From NCBI GenBank assembly GCA_032629725.1, contig JAFEVB010000004.1, positions 248,001 to 312,000 of the forward strand: DNA of 64,000 bases, in the 5' to 3' direction. A program made the position numbers and the translations under genes. Origin of the DNA: Gremmenia infestans (Eukaryota; Ascomycota; Leotiomycetes; Helotiales; Hamatocanthoscyphaceae). The notes under the pieces were generated by a model, which did no database searches, was not told where the DNA came from, and saw nothing but the letters and a program-made list of their open reading frames with translations. Positions within the stretch are counted from its first letter, which is position 1, and each line of letters begins with the position of its first letter. Positions 34,901-46,652 of this stretch are shown here, in pieces.

Positions 34901-35799
34901 TGTCCGCGAAGTCGTTGCTTTCGTATCCTTTATCGGCTTTGAATCCAAATGAGCCTGCCCTCAACAAGCGGCCGAAGAAAATTCAAAGTCACTGTAATTT
35001 CTTCAAGACAGGAATATGTCTTGGCCGTCATCTCGTATGCTGTGTTAAGTCTTCGGCCCTCTCGACTACGATCAAGGTCTTTGAGCCCAATGATGCCATG
35101 TCCAAGGGCAAGAAACAGAAGGGCTTCAAAATGTTCAGCAATGGGCAAGATGAACTGAAAGCGTTCAAGGAATTTTATATCCCTACTGAATCTTCGTCAA
35201 TCCATTTCCTCAAATCTAAACTCTGCGTTGCTTGTGCCAGAGGGTTTGAGGTTGTGTCATTAGAAACTCTGGAAACTCAGTCCCTTCTTGACCAGGCGGA
35301 CACATCATTAGATTTCGTAGCCCGAAAAGAGAACGTCAGACCGATCCACATTGAGCGACTCAACGGCGAGTTCCTCCTCAATTACTCCGAATTTTCTTTC
35401 TTCGTCAACCGCAACGGCTGGCGAGCGAGACCTGACTGGCGGATCGATTGGGAGGGACAACCTCAAAGTTTTGCACTTTCGTATCCTTGGATACTGGCCT
35501 TCGAAACGAATTTTATTGAGATCCGGAATATCGACACAAATGCGGTACACATTGTGCCACATAAGAACATTCGCATGCTCCATACAAGCACGCGGGAGGT
35601 AAGTATTTCACTCGCCTCATTAGCAGTGGACGATACTAATAGAATCTAGATAATCTATGCATATGAGGATGAAAGAGGAGAAGATGTAGTCGCGGCGATT
35701 GATTTCTGGCCACAGGGTAAGCGGCCAGAGTCTCAACATCCTGCTTCTTCAGCACAAGCGGAGCATCGAGATCATCCCCCGACTTCATCACGACATTAG
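31976..35799 (+). CDS. ROM2: Rho1 guanine nucleotide exchange factor, ROM1/ROM2 type
   Basis: Exons 31976-34700, 34748-35598 and 35650-35799 encode 1,241 aa. Residues 1-330 are a Gln/Pro/Gly-rich disordered region. A DEP domain follows at about 335-425 (YPALLSRVAECF...GAEAVDIISYI). The DH catalytic domain is at about 520-720 (RQEVISEIMYTERDFVKDLEYL, RLARYPLLLENVLKYT). A PH domain is at about 745-880 and a citron-homology (CNH) domain at about 920-1200, beginning GGRKLIYGTDSGIFVSD. The order DEP-DH-PH-CNH is that of ROM1/ROM2. It loads GTP onto Rho1 at the plasma membrane and drives cell-wall integrity signalling and glucan synthesis. The start is ATG at MADYQQGRNN. All intron junctions fall in phase. 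Confidence 0.95.
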
Positions 35800-37464
35800 A
35801 AGCAAGCATAACCTCAGATGCTATGAACGGTCCATATCATGTTTGTAGAATTGCATGTCTTGTATTCTCAAATCTTTCTTCCGACTCTTGCAGCTGTGGT
35901 GGTGTGTGCTGGACACGATTTGTTTGTTACGTGCTCAACTCTAATACCTCGAATGAACAGCGGCGATGAATGATCGGGACTTGACGTTGATTTTTATTTA
36001 TTTTCAGTTTAGTTTAATGGCACCTCAGCGATCGGCGTATGAAAGGGTTCTTCTTCTCCTTCTTTGTGTTCGATTTTTTTTTCGGGATGATGATGGATGG
36101 ATGGCTCGATGGATTGATTATAGGTGGGGCAAAGTTACTATTTCTTGTAATTGCCTGTGTAGTTCTACGAATAGACCATGTATCTCACCATCTTGCGTTT
36201 CGTCTGATACTCAAACTTGCTCTCTCTAACTCCTTTGAATCCGGTCCCTTTTGTACCCAGAGTATAGACTTGGTTGTCTTGTTTGGTTATCGGTCCGGAT
36301 TGTATTGGCTATTTTCGGCACCGAACAGACAAAACATCAAACCGAAACGTCTGGTGTCGTTTGGTTTCACGTCGTATCCACACTTACAAATTCATCTAGA
36401 CGCACTGTCTTTTTTTCTGTGACCCCCACGGAATGAGCGCAAGATATTATTACCACAGACAGATACCGTGGGTCAGACGTTGCGCTTGGGCCTCGCATGA
36501 GCGTGGATCGTTGCGGTTGCGATGCCATGCACGACATCGAGGGCCTTTACGTTTGATGTGCCGTGCAGACAGAGAGGACTTAAGCAAGAGTCAGAGCTAC
36601 TTGTACATGCAGTAATTTACTTATACCACCCTTCTTCTCGGGCTGGTGTTATTTCAAACAACAAAAATCAACGAGTATACTGTACAATCCCTCCAGTCAC
36701 GAGTAGAAGATTGATAAGTTCGAATCTTCTAGGAATTCAGAGTTGTTTGTCTGCAAGTCAAGGAAGGAAGGGAAGATGAGTTGCTATTGTGCGAATTACT
36801 ACGTACCTCCCCCCTCCCTTGCTTTGCCTGTTGTTGTTTGGCTCACTAACTTGACTTGTGAGGAAGGGCCCGATTAAGTGCCATAATACTGTAGGGAAGT
36901 TCGGGGAAAGATGTGCGCATTGTTTGGTATGGTATTTCCTCTGTCCCGTTTAGTCGCCTACAGATTTACTTTCCTGTACTATTCTTTTCTTTCTTTCTCT
37001 TGGGATGGAGGTGCTGACTGTATTTGATGATGGTAAAGTCAACAACACATGAAGGAAGTGCAAGTAGTAGTGCGGTGCGTAATTCTAGATCGACGCGGAA
37101 ACTGTCGGGGGATGTGAGGAAAGAAAGGGTGGGGAGGGACGACCAGATGCAGAGGAGGGAAGGGGCATATAGGATGGAGTCGGGGAGGATGAGATGAATG
37201 ACTGGGATGGGAAGCTGCAAATAGCGGGCGGGCATGGGCAGACACTTCGACCGGTGTTTAGTAATCGATGAACATTTACGAACTCAAATATGGCTGGGCC
37301 ATGAGAAGATAGTATTCGTCCGTTGTAATATACAATAATTTCTCATTATGCATCCGTTTATGATAGGTATATCCAGAATCTCGTATAACATCATAGTAAA
37401 CAAACCTTAATCCCATGCCAATGCTAATACTAATGCCAATTACAATCCCTGATGCAAGCTATAA
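35800..37464. other. 1.7 kb convergent intergenic region
   Basis: Lies between the 3' end of ROM2 and the 3' end of the membrane-protein gene. It has T-rich tracts likely to serve as 3' UTR, and no convincing gene. Confidence 0.5.
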
Positions 37465-38088
37465 TCACCACATCCGTCTCTTATACCCCTTAAACCCCTC
37501 TCCTTCCCCAGCAAGTAGAATCTCCTCTTTGATTTTCTTCCTTCTTTCCGCTCTACTCAGCGGCTGTTCCTTCACCCCAGGCTTTTCTCTTGAAGTTTGT
37601 TTTTCTCCATCCCGCAATTCCTCTCCTCCCATTGGTATCTGGGCCTTTTCTATCTCGGCAGTTATCCTTTCTTTCTTCTTCCGCGCTGCTTCCTTCTGCC
37701 ACCTTGTAGCTCCAATCATACTTCTTTCCTCCACTGCATCATCACTTCCCCATAAATGTGCTGCTACGCTTCCATCGTCCACCTTCTTGTTATCATCACC
37801 ACCATAAGCCTCCTTCCCAACTTCCACATTCACATTGCCCTCTTGATCCCTAAACTTCTCCGGCAAGAATAACTTTAGTTCCGGTGCCGTGGGGACAATT
37901 TGTGGTTTTATGGCTGCGCGGATGTCGCGGACTGTTTGTTGTTGCAGGACATAGCCAGAGAGGAAGAGGGCTGTGGTGAACAAGAATACTGGTTTGTTTT
38001 GTTAGTTATGACTATGGTGGGATAAGGGGGATCTACCTATGCAAGAAGATATGGCGACGGATACTTGGGAGGATGTTAAGAGGACCAT
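37465..38088 (-). CDS. small conserved fungal membrane protein of unknown function
   Basis: Two exons (38088-38037 and 37988-37465) with a gtagat...accag intron in phase 1 encode 191 aa. The N-terminus MVLLTSSQVS is followed by one transmembrane helix (VAISSCIVFLFTTALFLSGYVL, about residues 9-31). Then comes a soluble tail with QQQTVRDIRAAIKP, ELKLFLPEKF and a Lys/Arg/Glu-rich coiled-coil end (RWQKEAARKKKERITAEIEK, LSRAERRKKIKEE). I do not know a function; the single N-terminal anchor with a charged tail suggests an organelle membrane protein. It is divergent from PRP38 with 294 bp between starts. Confidence 0.8.
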
Positions 38089-38382
38089 TATTGTCTTCTG
38101 ATTTGGAGATGGTTTCTATGAGGCTTGCCAATAGTGTACAGTAGTTGTAGTAAAGAAGGTTTCGGTCTAGATGTGAGTGAGTTCAAGGGGAGGCTTTGCC
38201 TAAAGTAAACAAGTTTTGGCTGATCTGGCGGGGCAACAATCGGGTTTACGATAAGAGCTCCCTCCTCTCCCTCGACATCAAAATTTCAAGTTTACCCACA
38301 ACGACAATCCTCCCAATTTACAGCAGAAAAACAACTCAAACCCCCCGATACGCCTAAAGCGATTCCCCAAATAACCGCAAAC

Positions 38383-39201
38383 ATGGCAACCCACCGCGCC
38401 GATGAAAAGCGCTTCCTTGACGACCGCGGCACCTCCTCCACCCTAACGCCCAACGGCCTCAACCCCGCCACGATAATGGAAAAGCCGGTACGCGAGCGCA
38501 TAATCGACAGCTACTACTACAAAGACTCGTGCTTCGGGCTGAACGAGGCCGTGCTGGTGGACCGCGTGGTGGCCGATGTGTCGTTCATCGGGGGCACATA
38601 CGGATCTTCGCAGCGGCCGTCGCCGTTCTTATGCCTGGCGTTTAAACTCTTGCAACTGGCGCCCGATGATGCGGTGCTAAGGGAGTATCTCGAGTATGGG
38701 GGCGAGAAGTTCAAGTATTTGAGGGCGTTGGCATGTTTCTATGTGCGGATGACGAGGAGGGCGAAGGATGTTTATGGGATGCTGGAGCCGTTTCTGGAGG
38801 ATCGGAGGAAGTTGAAGAGGAGGACGAGGATGGGGACTAGCTTGACATTTGTAGATCAATTTGTGGATGATTTGTTGACCAAGGAGAGGGTTTGCGCGAC
38901 TAGTTTGTGGAAGATGCCGAATAGGGAGATCTTGGAGGATATGGAGGTTCTGGAGCCCCGGGTTAGTCCGTTGGGGGACATTGAGGATTTGTTGGAGAGT
39001 GATGTTGAGGAGGTTGATGAAGATGGGAATAAGGTTGGAAGTGGGAGGGAAGAGAGTCCCGGCAGTGAGTTTGGGGAAGTTACGCCGGAGAGAGATAGTA
39101 GGGAGCCTGAGAGGTTGGATAAGGAGGGTGAAAAAAATGACGATGTGGAGGTGGAGAGTATGGATGTAGATAGGCATGAAAATGGGGAGGTTGCAAAGTA
39201 A
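38383..39201 (+). CDS. PRP38: pre-mRNA-splicing factor 38
   Basis: A single exon of 272 aa. The PRP38 domain fills residues 1-205: RFLDDRGTSSTLTPNGLNPATIMEKPVRERI, DSCFGLNEAVLVDRVV, FIGGTYG, SPFLCLAFKLLQLAP, KFKYLRALACFYVRMTRRAKDVY, PFLEDRRKLKRR and FVDDLLTKERVCATSLWKMP. The rest is a Glu/Asp-rich tail (LESDVEEVDEDG). PRP38 joins the U4/U6.U5 tri-snRNP and is needed to activate the spliceosome by releasing U4. It lacks the long RS tail of animal PRP38A. Confidence 0.95.
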   Translation: MATHRADEKRFLDDRGTSSTLTPNGLNPATIMEKPVRERIIDSYYYKDSCFGLNEAVLVDRVVADVSFIGGTYGSSQRPSPFLCLAFKLLQLAPDDAVLREYLEYGGEKFKYLRALACFYVRMTRRAKDVYGMLEPFLEDRRKLKRRTRMGTSLTFVDQFVDDLLTKERVCATSLWKMPNREILEDMEVLEPRVSPLGDIEDLLESDVEEVDEDGNKVGSGREESPGSEFGEVTPERDSREPERLDKEGEKNDDVEVESMDVDRHENGEVAK

Positions 39202-39512
39202 CGCACTTTCCTGGTAATTTCGGAGCTTTGGAGTTAGGTAGGGAGGGATCAGGTCTCAAAATTATACCCATTTCTGTCTCGAAAATGCATACCGGTCCCT
39301 TTCGTCCACGGATGCCCAACTGGTATATATAGGCATCAGGTATTTCGGTTATTTGGGGAAATATCAGTACTGTATCACTGTATTCCAGCTCATCGGTGAG
39401 GATTAGAGGGCAAATGCAAAGTAATATATGTGCTAATCTGTACCTGGTATGTCCCATATCCAAACGCCATCATATCGCCCGCTCCATATATATGTCCTAC
39501 AAAAATAACAAT
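39202..39512. other. convergent intergenic region
   Basis: 311 bp between the 3' ends of PRP38 and the phosphoesterase gene; nothing recognisable. Confidence 0.5.
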
Positions 39513-41404
39513 CTAGCAATCCTTCTTCCAATTCTTCTTTATCCACCCAGCCATCAGTTCTGTTAAAGTGTCTTCCATATACACCTCCACATCATCTTTG
39601 GTATAGCTCTGTCCCGAAAACTCCAACGCCAGTAGAATCCAAGGCTGCATGAAATCCACAAACACTAGATCTACGTTCTCCGGTTCTCCTTCCTTGGGGA
39701 ATGCAATATCGCTTTGGATGCAATTTGGCACTCGGAAAAAGGGGATGGGCTCGTGGAGTGTGTCGTCACCGTCATCCCCAAGTGCGTCTATGGTGGTGTA
39801 TCCCGGGACCAAATCTGGTTTCTCAGATGAACCTAAAGGAGCCTGTGCCCCATTCGATGAGCGGAAATCTCGCGGTGGCAATGGAGGAATGATGTCTGCA
39901 TGGATGGACATCTGCTCCGGTGGTGCAAGTTGTGACACCGGCGGCATATCTGCGGATGAAAAGACCGGGCCACCTTCATTGATCAGTTTTAAAACTCCCT
40001 TGGCGGACTTGTAAGGCACGTCTTTAATGTATAATAGTTTGCTGACGAAGGGTGATATGATATAGGTCGTATCTTTTGTGAAGGCGCCTTTGAAGATGTC
40101 AAATCTCATCGCGCCGGTGTTGGTCATCGCAATTCTTGGTGTCTCCTTGCGATCATCTTTGACAACTACAGATGGCATGATTTCATCCTCCAGCCAGGTG
40201 AAAATACTGTCATTTCCAGGGTATTGCGCCCTATTGAGCCACAAATTCTGAGGCGCACAACCAAAACTGTGATCAAGATTCAAGGCTTTCCTGGCATCGT
40301 GGATCATAGACGACACATTTTTGCCGTGTTCTGTAGAGAAGGTGGATTCGTTCAGTCCAGTATGGTAGTGGTAACCGAATAGGTTGGTGTCGATATATCT
40401 TCGTTTGAACGACATGCTAGCACGGGGTTCAAGCTCTTTAGGGCCTTTCTTCTCTTTCTTCCCTCCACCGCTGATACCTTTAATGGACTGCCAGCCAATG
40501 GTCTCCATATAACGACCAGCCTGTAAGCCATATGCCTTGGAATCATACTTGGCAGAATTCCGGATATGACTATGGCCACCAAAGAACTGGATTGGAGTGT
40601 CCCAGTTCTGACTTCTGATTGCCTTGAAAATCGCCTTGTATTCAGGACCATTAAGGGTGACATGGCCAGCTACCAGGAACAGGTCGACATCTTCCCTGAT
40701 TGCTTCCTGGAACCACTCCTCTTTAATTGTTTTCTCAACAGGTTGCACTACTATATTCTTCCCATTCCCAGTGAAGTCAAACAGGAATCCTAACGCTAAT
40801 ACACGGATGCCCTTGTTCTTAGTTGTAAACTTTCGGTATCGTGCGGCCATCGCAATCTGTTTGCCCGTCTGCGGGTTAATGTAGTCCAAGTTCGAGGCCA
40901 AGTATTTTCCCTCGAAGTTCGGAACGGTTTGGTTGTATTCTCGAGCGGCTGAGTCTTCCTGATAAAGCTCATGATTGCCAGTGGTAATAACATCAATAGC
41001 TTGTTCCCTCACAATGTCGTAAAGGTATTGGCCCTTTGGATCTGACCCATCGTATAGTCCGTTACCTTCTATTCGGTCGCCGCAATCAATGAGGAGTAGA
41101 TCAACGCCTTGCTCGTCTGATTTTGCCTGCATCTGCTCTGCGAATGAGATATAGTCGCCCCAGTCTGCAGAGTATTGAGACCTATAGATAGTCAGATGGA
41201 GGTGAACCTCGAGGGGCGGTATACTTACTCCTGAAGATGCCCGGCATGCCAGCCATGGCTATCGGTTGTTTGTAGAAAGTTCAGGTCGCCCCAGGGAAGG
41301 TCCCTCATAGGAGCTGCAACGGCATCTGGAGCTGAGGGCTGCTCAGCTAGAGCCAGAGGCAGCAGGAGGGCCGCGGTTGTCCATGTCAACAAGCGTTTCG
41401 TCAT
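39513..41404 (-). CDS. secreted/vacuolar calcineurin-like phosphoesterase with 5'-nucleotidase C-terminal domain (YHR202W type)
   Basis: Exons 41404-41229 and 41181-39513 (gtaagt...tatag) encode 614 aa. I place the start at MTKRLLTWTTAALLLPLALA, a signal peptide; another in-frame ATG six codons upstream is possible. Metallophosphoesterase motifs appear in order: LQTTDSHGW (D-x-H), DCGDRIEGNG (GD-x-x-E-G), TTGNHELY (GNHE), VAGHVTLNG and GGHSHIRN. The C-terminal part, IAMTNTGAMRFDIFKG, is the 5'-nucleotidase C-terminal domain. Dinuclear-metal enzymes of this type release phosphate from nucleotides or other phosphoesters. The yeast relative is vacuolar, which fits the signal peptide. It shares a 344 bp divergent promoter with the GatA gene. 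Confidence 0.85.
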
Positions 41405-41748
41405 TTCGAGTGGTTTAAACATGCAACAGCTGTAGAATAAAATGAGTGTAAAATGAGATATTGAGATATGGAGGTCTTGGGTGGTCTTTAATCACACGTC
41501 CATAATCTACAGTAACAGAGTGATCAGATGCAAGTTGTCAGCAGCTTCGGAGAGTGAGTGAGTGAGTAAGGCGGGTGTTCTGACGCAGCCGGCAGCGGGA
41601 GCTTGATACCCCTGTCGCGATAAATGCCGATAAGGAACCTAGAAAAGTTACTTTACGGAGCTACAACTAGACCTCAGCTAGACAACATACTCCCTACAAT
41701 AAATCAACAACTTCAACACCAAATTCGCTAGATCTTCCAAGTCAACAA
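41405..41748. other. divergent promoter between phosphoesterase and GatA genes
   Basis: Contains GATA-type sequences (gcgataaatgccgataagg near 41617). No ORF. Confidence 0.5.
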
Positions 41749-43416
41749 ATGGTCGAGGTGCACATACCCCGATCAGCAGTACGGGCGACAAAAGTAGCCC
41801 TAAAAGAGGTCAATCACCGCATAAGACCATCTGCCCAGAATGTTTTCATCTCGAGGGCGGAGCTAAAGCAAGAGCAAGATGGGTCTGTGGCAGACAGGCA
41901 ATCCTCTGGAGAAGCAGTCAGGAAACCAAAAGGTTCCGAAAGCCCGCCGACTTGCCCATAGATGGCCATTGTAGCTAATGTCTTGCCAGAACCAGAACCC
42001 AAACCATATTCCGCTCAGAAGCCTCCCTGGTTTCCGGTCAGGCCTGTGGCTGTAAAAGACAACATAGCTACGGCTGACCTCCCCACAACATGCGCATCAG
42101 GCATTTTAAAGAACCATCAAAGCCCCTTCGAGGCCAGTGTGGTGGAGCAGCTTCGCTCAACTGGCGCTCCCATAATGGGGAAAACGAATATGGATGAGTT
42201 TGGCATGGGTTCTCATTCAACGAATTCTTTTTTTGGAACGGTTACCAATCCGCCACCCTTTGATAGCCTTTCTGTTGGTGGAAGCTCTGGAGGGAGTGCA
42301 GTTGCCGTCGCACAAAAGCTGGTCAATATAGCTATTGGAACAGATACGGGAGGTTCGGTCAGACTACCCGCAGCGTATTCTGGGGTGGTAGGCTTCAAGC
42401 CATCATATGGCGTAATATCACGCTGGGGAGTCGTCCCATACGCAAACTCTCTCGACACGGTAGGGATAATAGCCCGATCTTGTAAGCAGGTCTTCAAGAC
42501 ATTTGTCTCGATGCAGGAACATGATCCCAAAGACCCAACATCTCTCTCCGAAAAATCCCGGACGCGAGCATTTACCAATGGCAGGAATAGGTGGAGGGAA
42601 TTGAGTGGCCGGAATAGAGAAGACTTCCATAAATTAAGAATTGGTGTCCCTGAGCAGTACAACATCTTCGAACTTGATGAGAGAACCAAACAGTCTTGGC
42701 AGCGGACACTGATGCTGTTCCAGAATCTAGGATGTACCATTGTACCGATTTCACTACCAAACACACAGCAAGCGCTGCCGGCATATTACATACTGGCTAT
42801 GGCTGAAGCAGCTTCGAACTTGTCTAAATACGATGGTGTGAGATACGGAACTCGAAGTAAGTCGAGTGATGGGACTGGAGATGTCCTCTATTCCGAATCG
42901 AGAGGAGAGGGCTTTGGTGACGAAGTCAAAAGGCGTATACTTCTGGGCTCGTACGCTTTGAGCTCCGACGCAATTGATAACTATTTCATCAAGGCTCAGA
43001 AGGTACGAAGACTAGTTCAACAAGACTTCGACCGCGTCTTCTCCATGCCTAACCCGCTTAGAGACCCTGAGCAATTTGATCTTTCGGAAATGGACGAATC
43101 AATTCTACTGAACAACAAATTAGGACCGTCTCAAGTGGATTTGATCGTATGCCCAACAAGTCCTGCCCCAGCACCGAACCTTGATGACATAGCGAACCAA
43201 AGACCCGTGGATGCATACATCAACGACGTATTTACTGTCCCCGCAAGCATGGCTGGCCTTCCTGCTATAAGCGTCCCCTTGAAGAGACGACCGACAGACA
43301 GTCCTAGATTTGATGGCATGCAGATCATTGGGCAGTATTCGGATGATTATCGTGTCATTTTTGTTGCACACGAGCTTGAGAAGTTGTTGAAGATTGACGA
43401 TGCAAGTGGTCAATAG
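41749..43416 (+). CDS. HER2: glutamyl-tRNA(Gln) amidotransferase subunit A, mitochondrial
   Basis: The amidase-signature domain is clear: VAVKDNIAT (catalytic Lys at about 42055-42057), then VGGSSGGSAVAVA (cis-Ser) and GTDTGGSVRLPAAY (nucleophilic Ser), followed by VGFKPSYGVISRWGVVPYANSLDTVG. In the GatFAB/CAB complex it releases ammonia from glutamine to convert Glu-tRNA(Gln) to Gln-tRNA(Gln) in mitochondria. An N-terminal block starts MVEVHIPRSAV at 41749 in the same frame, but an in-frame TAG at 41959-41961 separates it from MAIVANVLPE. A 45 bp intron (gtcagg...catag, about 41917-41961) would remove the stop and keep phase. The product would be about 540 aa. If that intron is not used, translation would need to start at 41962 and lose the N-terminus. 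Confidence 0.85.
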
Positions 43417-44135
43417 CGGAAGGAAAAGAGCGAGAGGCTTAAGTGACCGACCACGGTTAGGAATTATGAAGCTACCCCTTATCCACACTGTTAATTATGA
43501 AGTAGAACACCCACCAACTCCCAGACGGCTCCTTTCCATCATCCAGAGCTCCAGGTCTAAGAATAAATGACGGATGGTTTGGATGAAGCTTTGGCCCCAT
43601 AAACTCGAACGTGGGTATAGGCAAGTCCAGTGATACTTTGATGGCATTGCGGCTGGAATATATGGAGCTGTCATCCCCAGATCCAGATCACCGTTCAAGA
43701 ACAACCATCCTCGCTTACATTGCTTCGCCTGGCCGCGCCTGTAACGTCAACTTCAGGACAGCCTTCTTGTCGAGCCCTACGGCTAGGAACCAATCCAGCT
43801 ACTATGCCAATTTGAAGTGTCGAGTACAACACCCTCATCGCCTCTCGGCTTAGCAAAGCTTCACGCGGGCTCTTCGAAGCGCATGTTCAGTTCTAACGAC
43901 GTTCAACCCATGGCGTTCCTTGAATCGACAACAGATCTTTACTCCTCTTTCTGTAAATATCACCGGAGATCTCAAGAATACGTCTACTTTATATTGACCC
44001 GAGGCTTTGGAATCATGTTTATATTGTATCTATCACTGTACATTACACCACCTGTATAAACACTATCATAGACTAGAAGAGTACTACATTTCTACACCGT
44101 TCCACTGCCATCCCTCAGTTTCTCCCCACCGCTTT
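43417..44135. other. convergent intergenic region
   Basis: Lies between the 3' ends of the GatA gene and the methyltransferase gene. Short ORFs only. Confidence 0.5.
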
Positions 44136-45018
44136 TCACCCCCCCCTCCCTCCGAGCCTCATCACACAACCAAACCAAACCTTAACACCAACCCACTTCA
44201 TCCCCCTCTTCCCCACCATAAACCCCACATCCTCTTCCGCAACCCCTCTTTGCAGCATCTCACCTACCATCTCAAACCCCTCTTCCCTCCCAGCCTCAAC
44301 TACCTCTTCAATTTCATACACAAAACTATCACCCTGCACTTTCACCTTCAAGTTCCCCAACTCCGGATCTATATCTGTAAATCCAGCGCGTGAGAGACGA
44401 CCCATCTCTGCGTGCATATTTGTCATTACCAGCACCCCTCCTTCCGTCTTGAGTAACTTCTTGATCGTCGAGAAGAATATCTTGAGTGGGAGATGTTCGA
44501 GGACAAGCGTGCTAAGTACTAATCCCGCCTTTCCCTCTAATGCTTGGACTTCTGGAAATGATGAGGGTTGAAGAGCATCGAATTCGTAGAAATCTATTTT
44601 TGGGCATGAAGCTAAAGTGGAAGTGGAAGTTGAAGTGGAGGCGAGAGAAGAACAGCGGGATTTTGCTAGTGCAAGCATTTCGGCACTTAGATCTAGTGCG
44701 ATTACACTCCCGATCTCAACTTCCTCACGCGGTTGCAATAACTTGACGGTATTCCTGCCCGTACCAGCGCCTAACTCCATGACGGTAAGGGGAAAACAAA
44801 AAGAAGACGGGACAAGGCTGAAGGCTTGGGTGAGCAAAGAGGGGAGGAGAGCGTCATCGATGGATTCTGTGGCGGGTCAGTCTTAGTAGAGATGAATGGG
44901 AAGAGTTAGGGGGTAAAAGAGAGAGCTTACGGAGGATATTGCCATCGCTGTCGTAGACTTTCGCCCAGCGGGCGTAAAGGTCTTTGGTTGGGATGGAGTG
45001 GATTGGTTTAGATGTCAT
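44136..45018 (-). CDS. class I SAM-dependent methyltransferase
   Basis: Exons 45018-44931 and 44866-44136 (gtaagc...cacag, phase 1) give 272 aa. The N-terminus reads MTSKPIHSIPTKDLYARWAKVYDSDGNILQ, a typical lead into this fold. VMELGAGTGRNT is motif I (SAM binding). IALDLSAEML is motif II with the acidic residue for the ribose, FYEFDALQ follows, and VLSTLVLEHLP is the motif IV region. It resembles methyltransferase-11 proteins; the substrate is unknown. A Ser/Thr-rich insert (STSTSTSTLAS) lies between motifs II and III. Confidence 0.85.
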
Positions 45019-45986
45019 TGTGATGAGTTGGCAGGGAGTTCAGTGAGATGCTTGGAATTGGCGAAGGCAGAACACAGAAAGCGAATTTGATCGAGGATGA
45101 TTCTGAATTACGTGAGGTGAGTAGTTGAAGATGTCCAATTGGTATGAGGAAAATTTTTCTTGTAGCTCTAGACTTCTAGTGACTGACTGTTCTATAACGA
45201 ACGCATCAGTAGGAGTTAAAGTACTCTCAGCTTATAACGATGATATTTAGATAAACTATCACCAAATTCCAATAGAAGAGTAAAATTCAAGCCCTAAACA
45301 TCCTCCTTTCGTTCTTGCGTCCTGACTCCTGGCAAGCCCTTTGTTGTTGGTGTAAACACATTCACGTGATTAGCCCCTTTTCTAGTCAATGTTTTCTTTT
45401 ACCGTTGGAGCTTGACAGAGCGTTGTGTTCAGCAAAGCCCCCTCATTGTCTCCGCGTCCCTTCCGCGTCCCTTTTCGTATTTAGCCTCGTCCGCATTCGT
45501 TTAAAGTTGTAAGTCGGTCCAATGATTGGTCTACGCTTTCCGAATACTATCAAACCAAAGAGGTCCGTGAAACTTTTTTCTCTTCTTGAGCCGCATATAC
45601 GCTTCGATCAATTGCCGCCAAGTACAGTACATTCTTTCCATGGCAAGACTGAAAGATTTTTTTTTGTAAGATTGTTGTTTTTTCTCTTCGGCCCGGTACC
45701 GACGCGACTCCGCAGTATCCCTGAGCGTGCTTATTACTGTACAGTACCTTGCCCTTGCAGCTCCCGCAGCACACCACACCCCAACCCCAAACAACGTCCT
45801 CCGCACGAGCCACAACGCAATCCCAAATTCAAGGTCCCCGAAAGCAGCTGAGGCTGTCTACTTTGCATCTGTATTTACTTCTGTCTCTGCCGAACCCTTC
45901 CTTTTCGATAGTCACCCTGTATGAAACGCGCATCCGGATTCTTTTTCCCGGACCGAGCAGAGCAGAAGAAAGCAAGAATCGCAACC
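45019..45986. other. upstream region between methyltransferase and low-complexity gene
   Basis: Divergent arrangement, so both promoters are expected here. Short ORFs but no supported gene. An ATG at 45921 is in frame with the next gene (see that entry). Confidence 0.45.
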
Positions 45987-46652
45987 ATGCCCGCCAAAAA
46001 AGGCACCTTCCAGCTCCCCCAGCTCACCCCCGTATCCTTCTCCCTCACAGACGGCACCAACATCCCACCTCCTCCCGATTCACCCATCGAAGAGAAGCCA
46101 CCTCCACCTGTACCGACGAAGCAGACGGCTCCTGAACCTCAGACGCAGACGCAGACGCAGACGCAAACGAAAACGCAGAATGGTGCGAATGGTGGTGGAG
46201 ACTACGTAGGACGCGGTCGTACAAATGGAAATACCAATAGCTCAGACGTTCCTCCCCTGAGTCCCGCCTCGGCGCGGCGCCCAAGCAGTATCCGCAAATT
46301 CCTGTCGCGCAAGTCGCTCAACGCGCATTACACCAACGGCAACACCTCGCGGGACGATCTGACGAGTATGGGGCGGCCGGATAGCCCGGCGAGCTTCATG
46401 ACCAATGTCACTGCTTCGGGTAGTGGGAAGAAGGGCAGCTGGTTCAAAAGATTGGGTGGTGGTGGTGGAGGAGGAAATCGTACGAGTGTTGTGTATGAGA
46501 CGCCGCCGCGAGTGGAAAGTGTAGTGCCGGAGAAGAAGAAGATGGGGCCTCCGCCACCGAAGTTACCTGAGCTGAGCAAGTTGAAGGCGAAGATACCGGA
46601 AGATGATGAGGGCAGTCTTGGGGCGGACGAGATGTTTAAGAATATCAAGTAG
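45987..46652 (+). CDS. conserved low-complexity fungal protein of unknown function
   Basis: A single exon. I chose the ATG at 45987 (context caaccATGc, MPAKKGTFQLPQL) over an in-frame ATG 66 bp upstream in a weaker context, giving 221 aa. The protein is disordered: Pro-rich runs, a (QT)n tract encoded by a cagacg hexamer repeat near 46141, Ser/Thr-rich stretches and a Gly8 run. More conserved-looking blocks are RRPSSIRKFLSRKSLN, WFKRLGG, RTSVVYETPP, GPPPPKLPELSKLKAK and a C-terminal DDEGSLGADEMFKNIK. No enzyme domain. The basic FLSRKSL segment could be a phosphorylation or binding site (inference). Confidence 0.7.
   Translation: MPAKKGTFQLPQLTPVSFSLTDGTNIPPPPDSPIEEKPPPPVPTKQTAPEPQTQTQTQTQTKTQNGANGGGDYVGRGRTNGNTNSSDVPPLSPASARRPSSIRKFLSRKSLNAHYTNGNTSRDDLTSMGRPDSPASFMTNVTASGSGKKGSWFKRLGGGGGGGNRTSVVYETPPRVESVVPEKKKMGPPPPKLPELSKLKAKIPEDDEGSLGADEMFKNIK

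Noticed and set aside
36715..36735. tRNA B-box-like sequence (agttcgaatct)
   Set aside because: No matching A box or cloverleaf stems around it.
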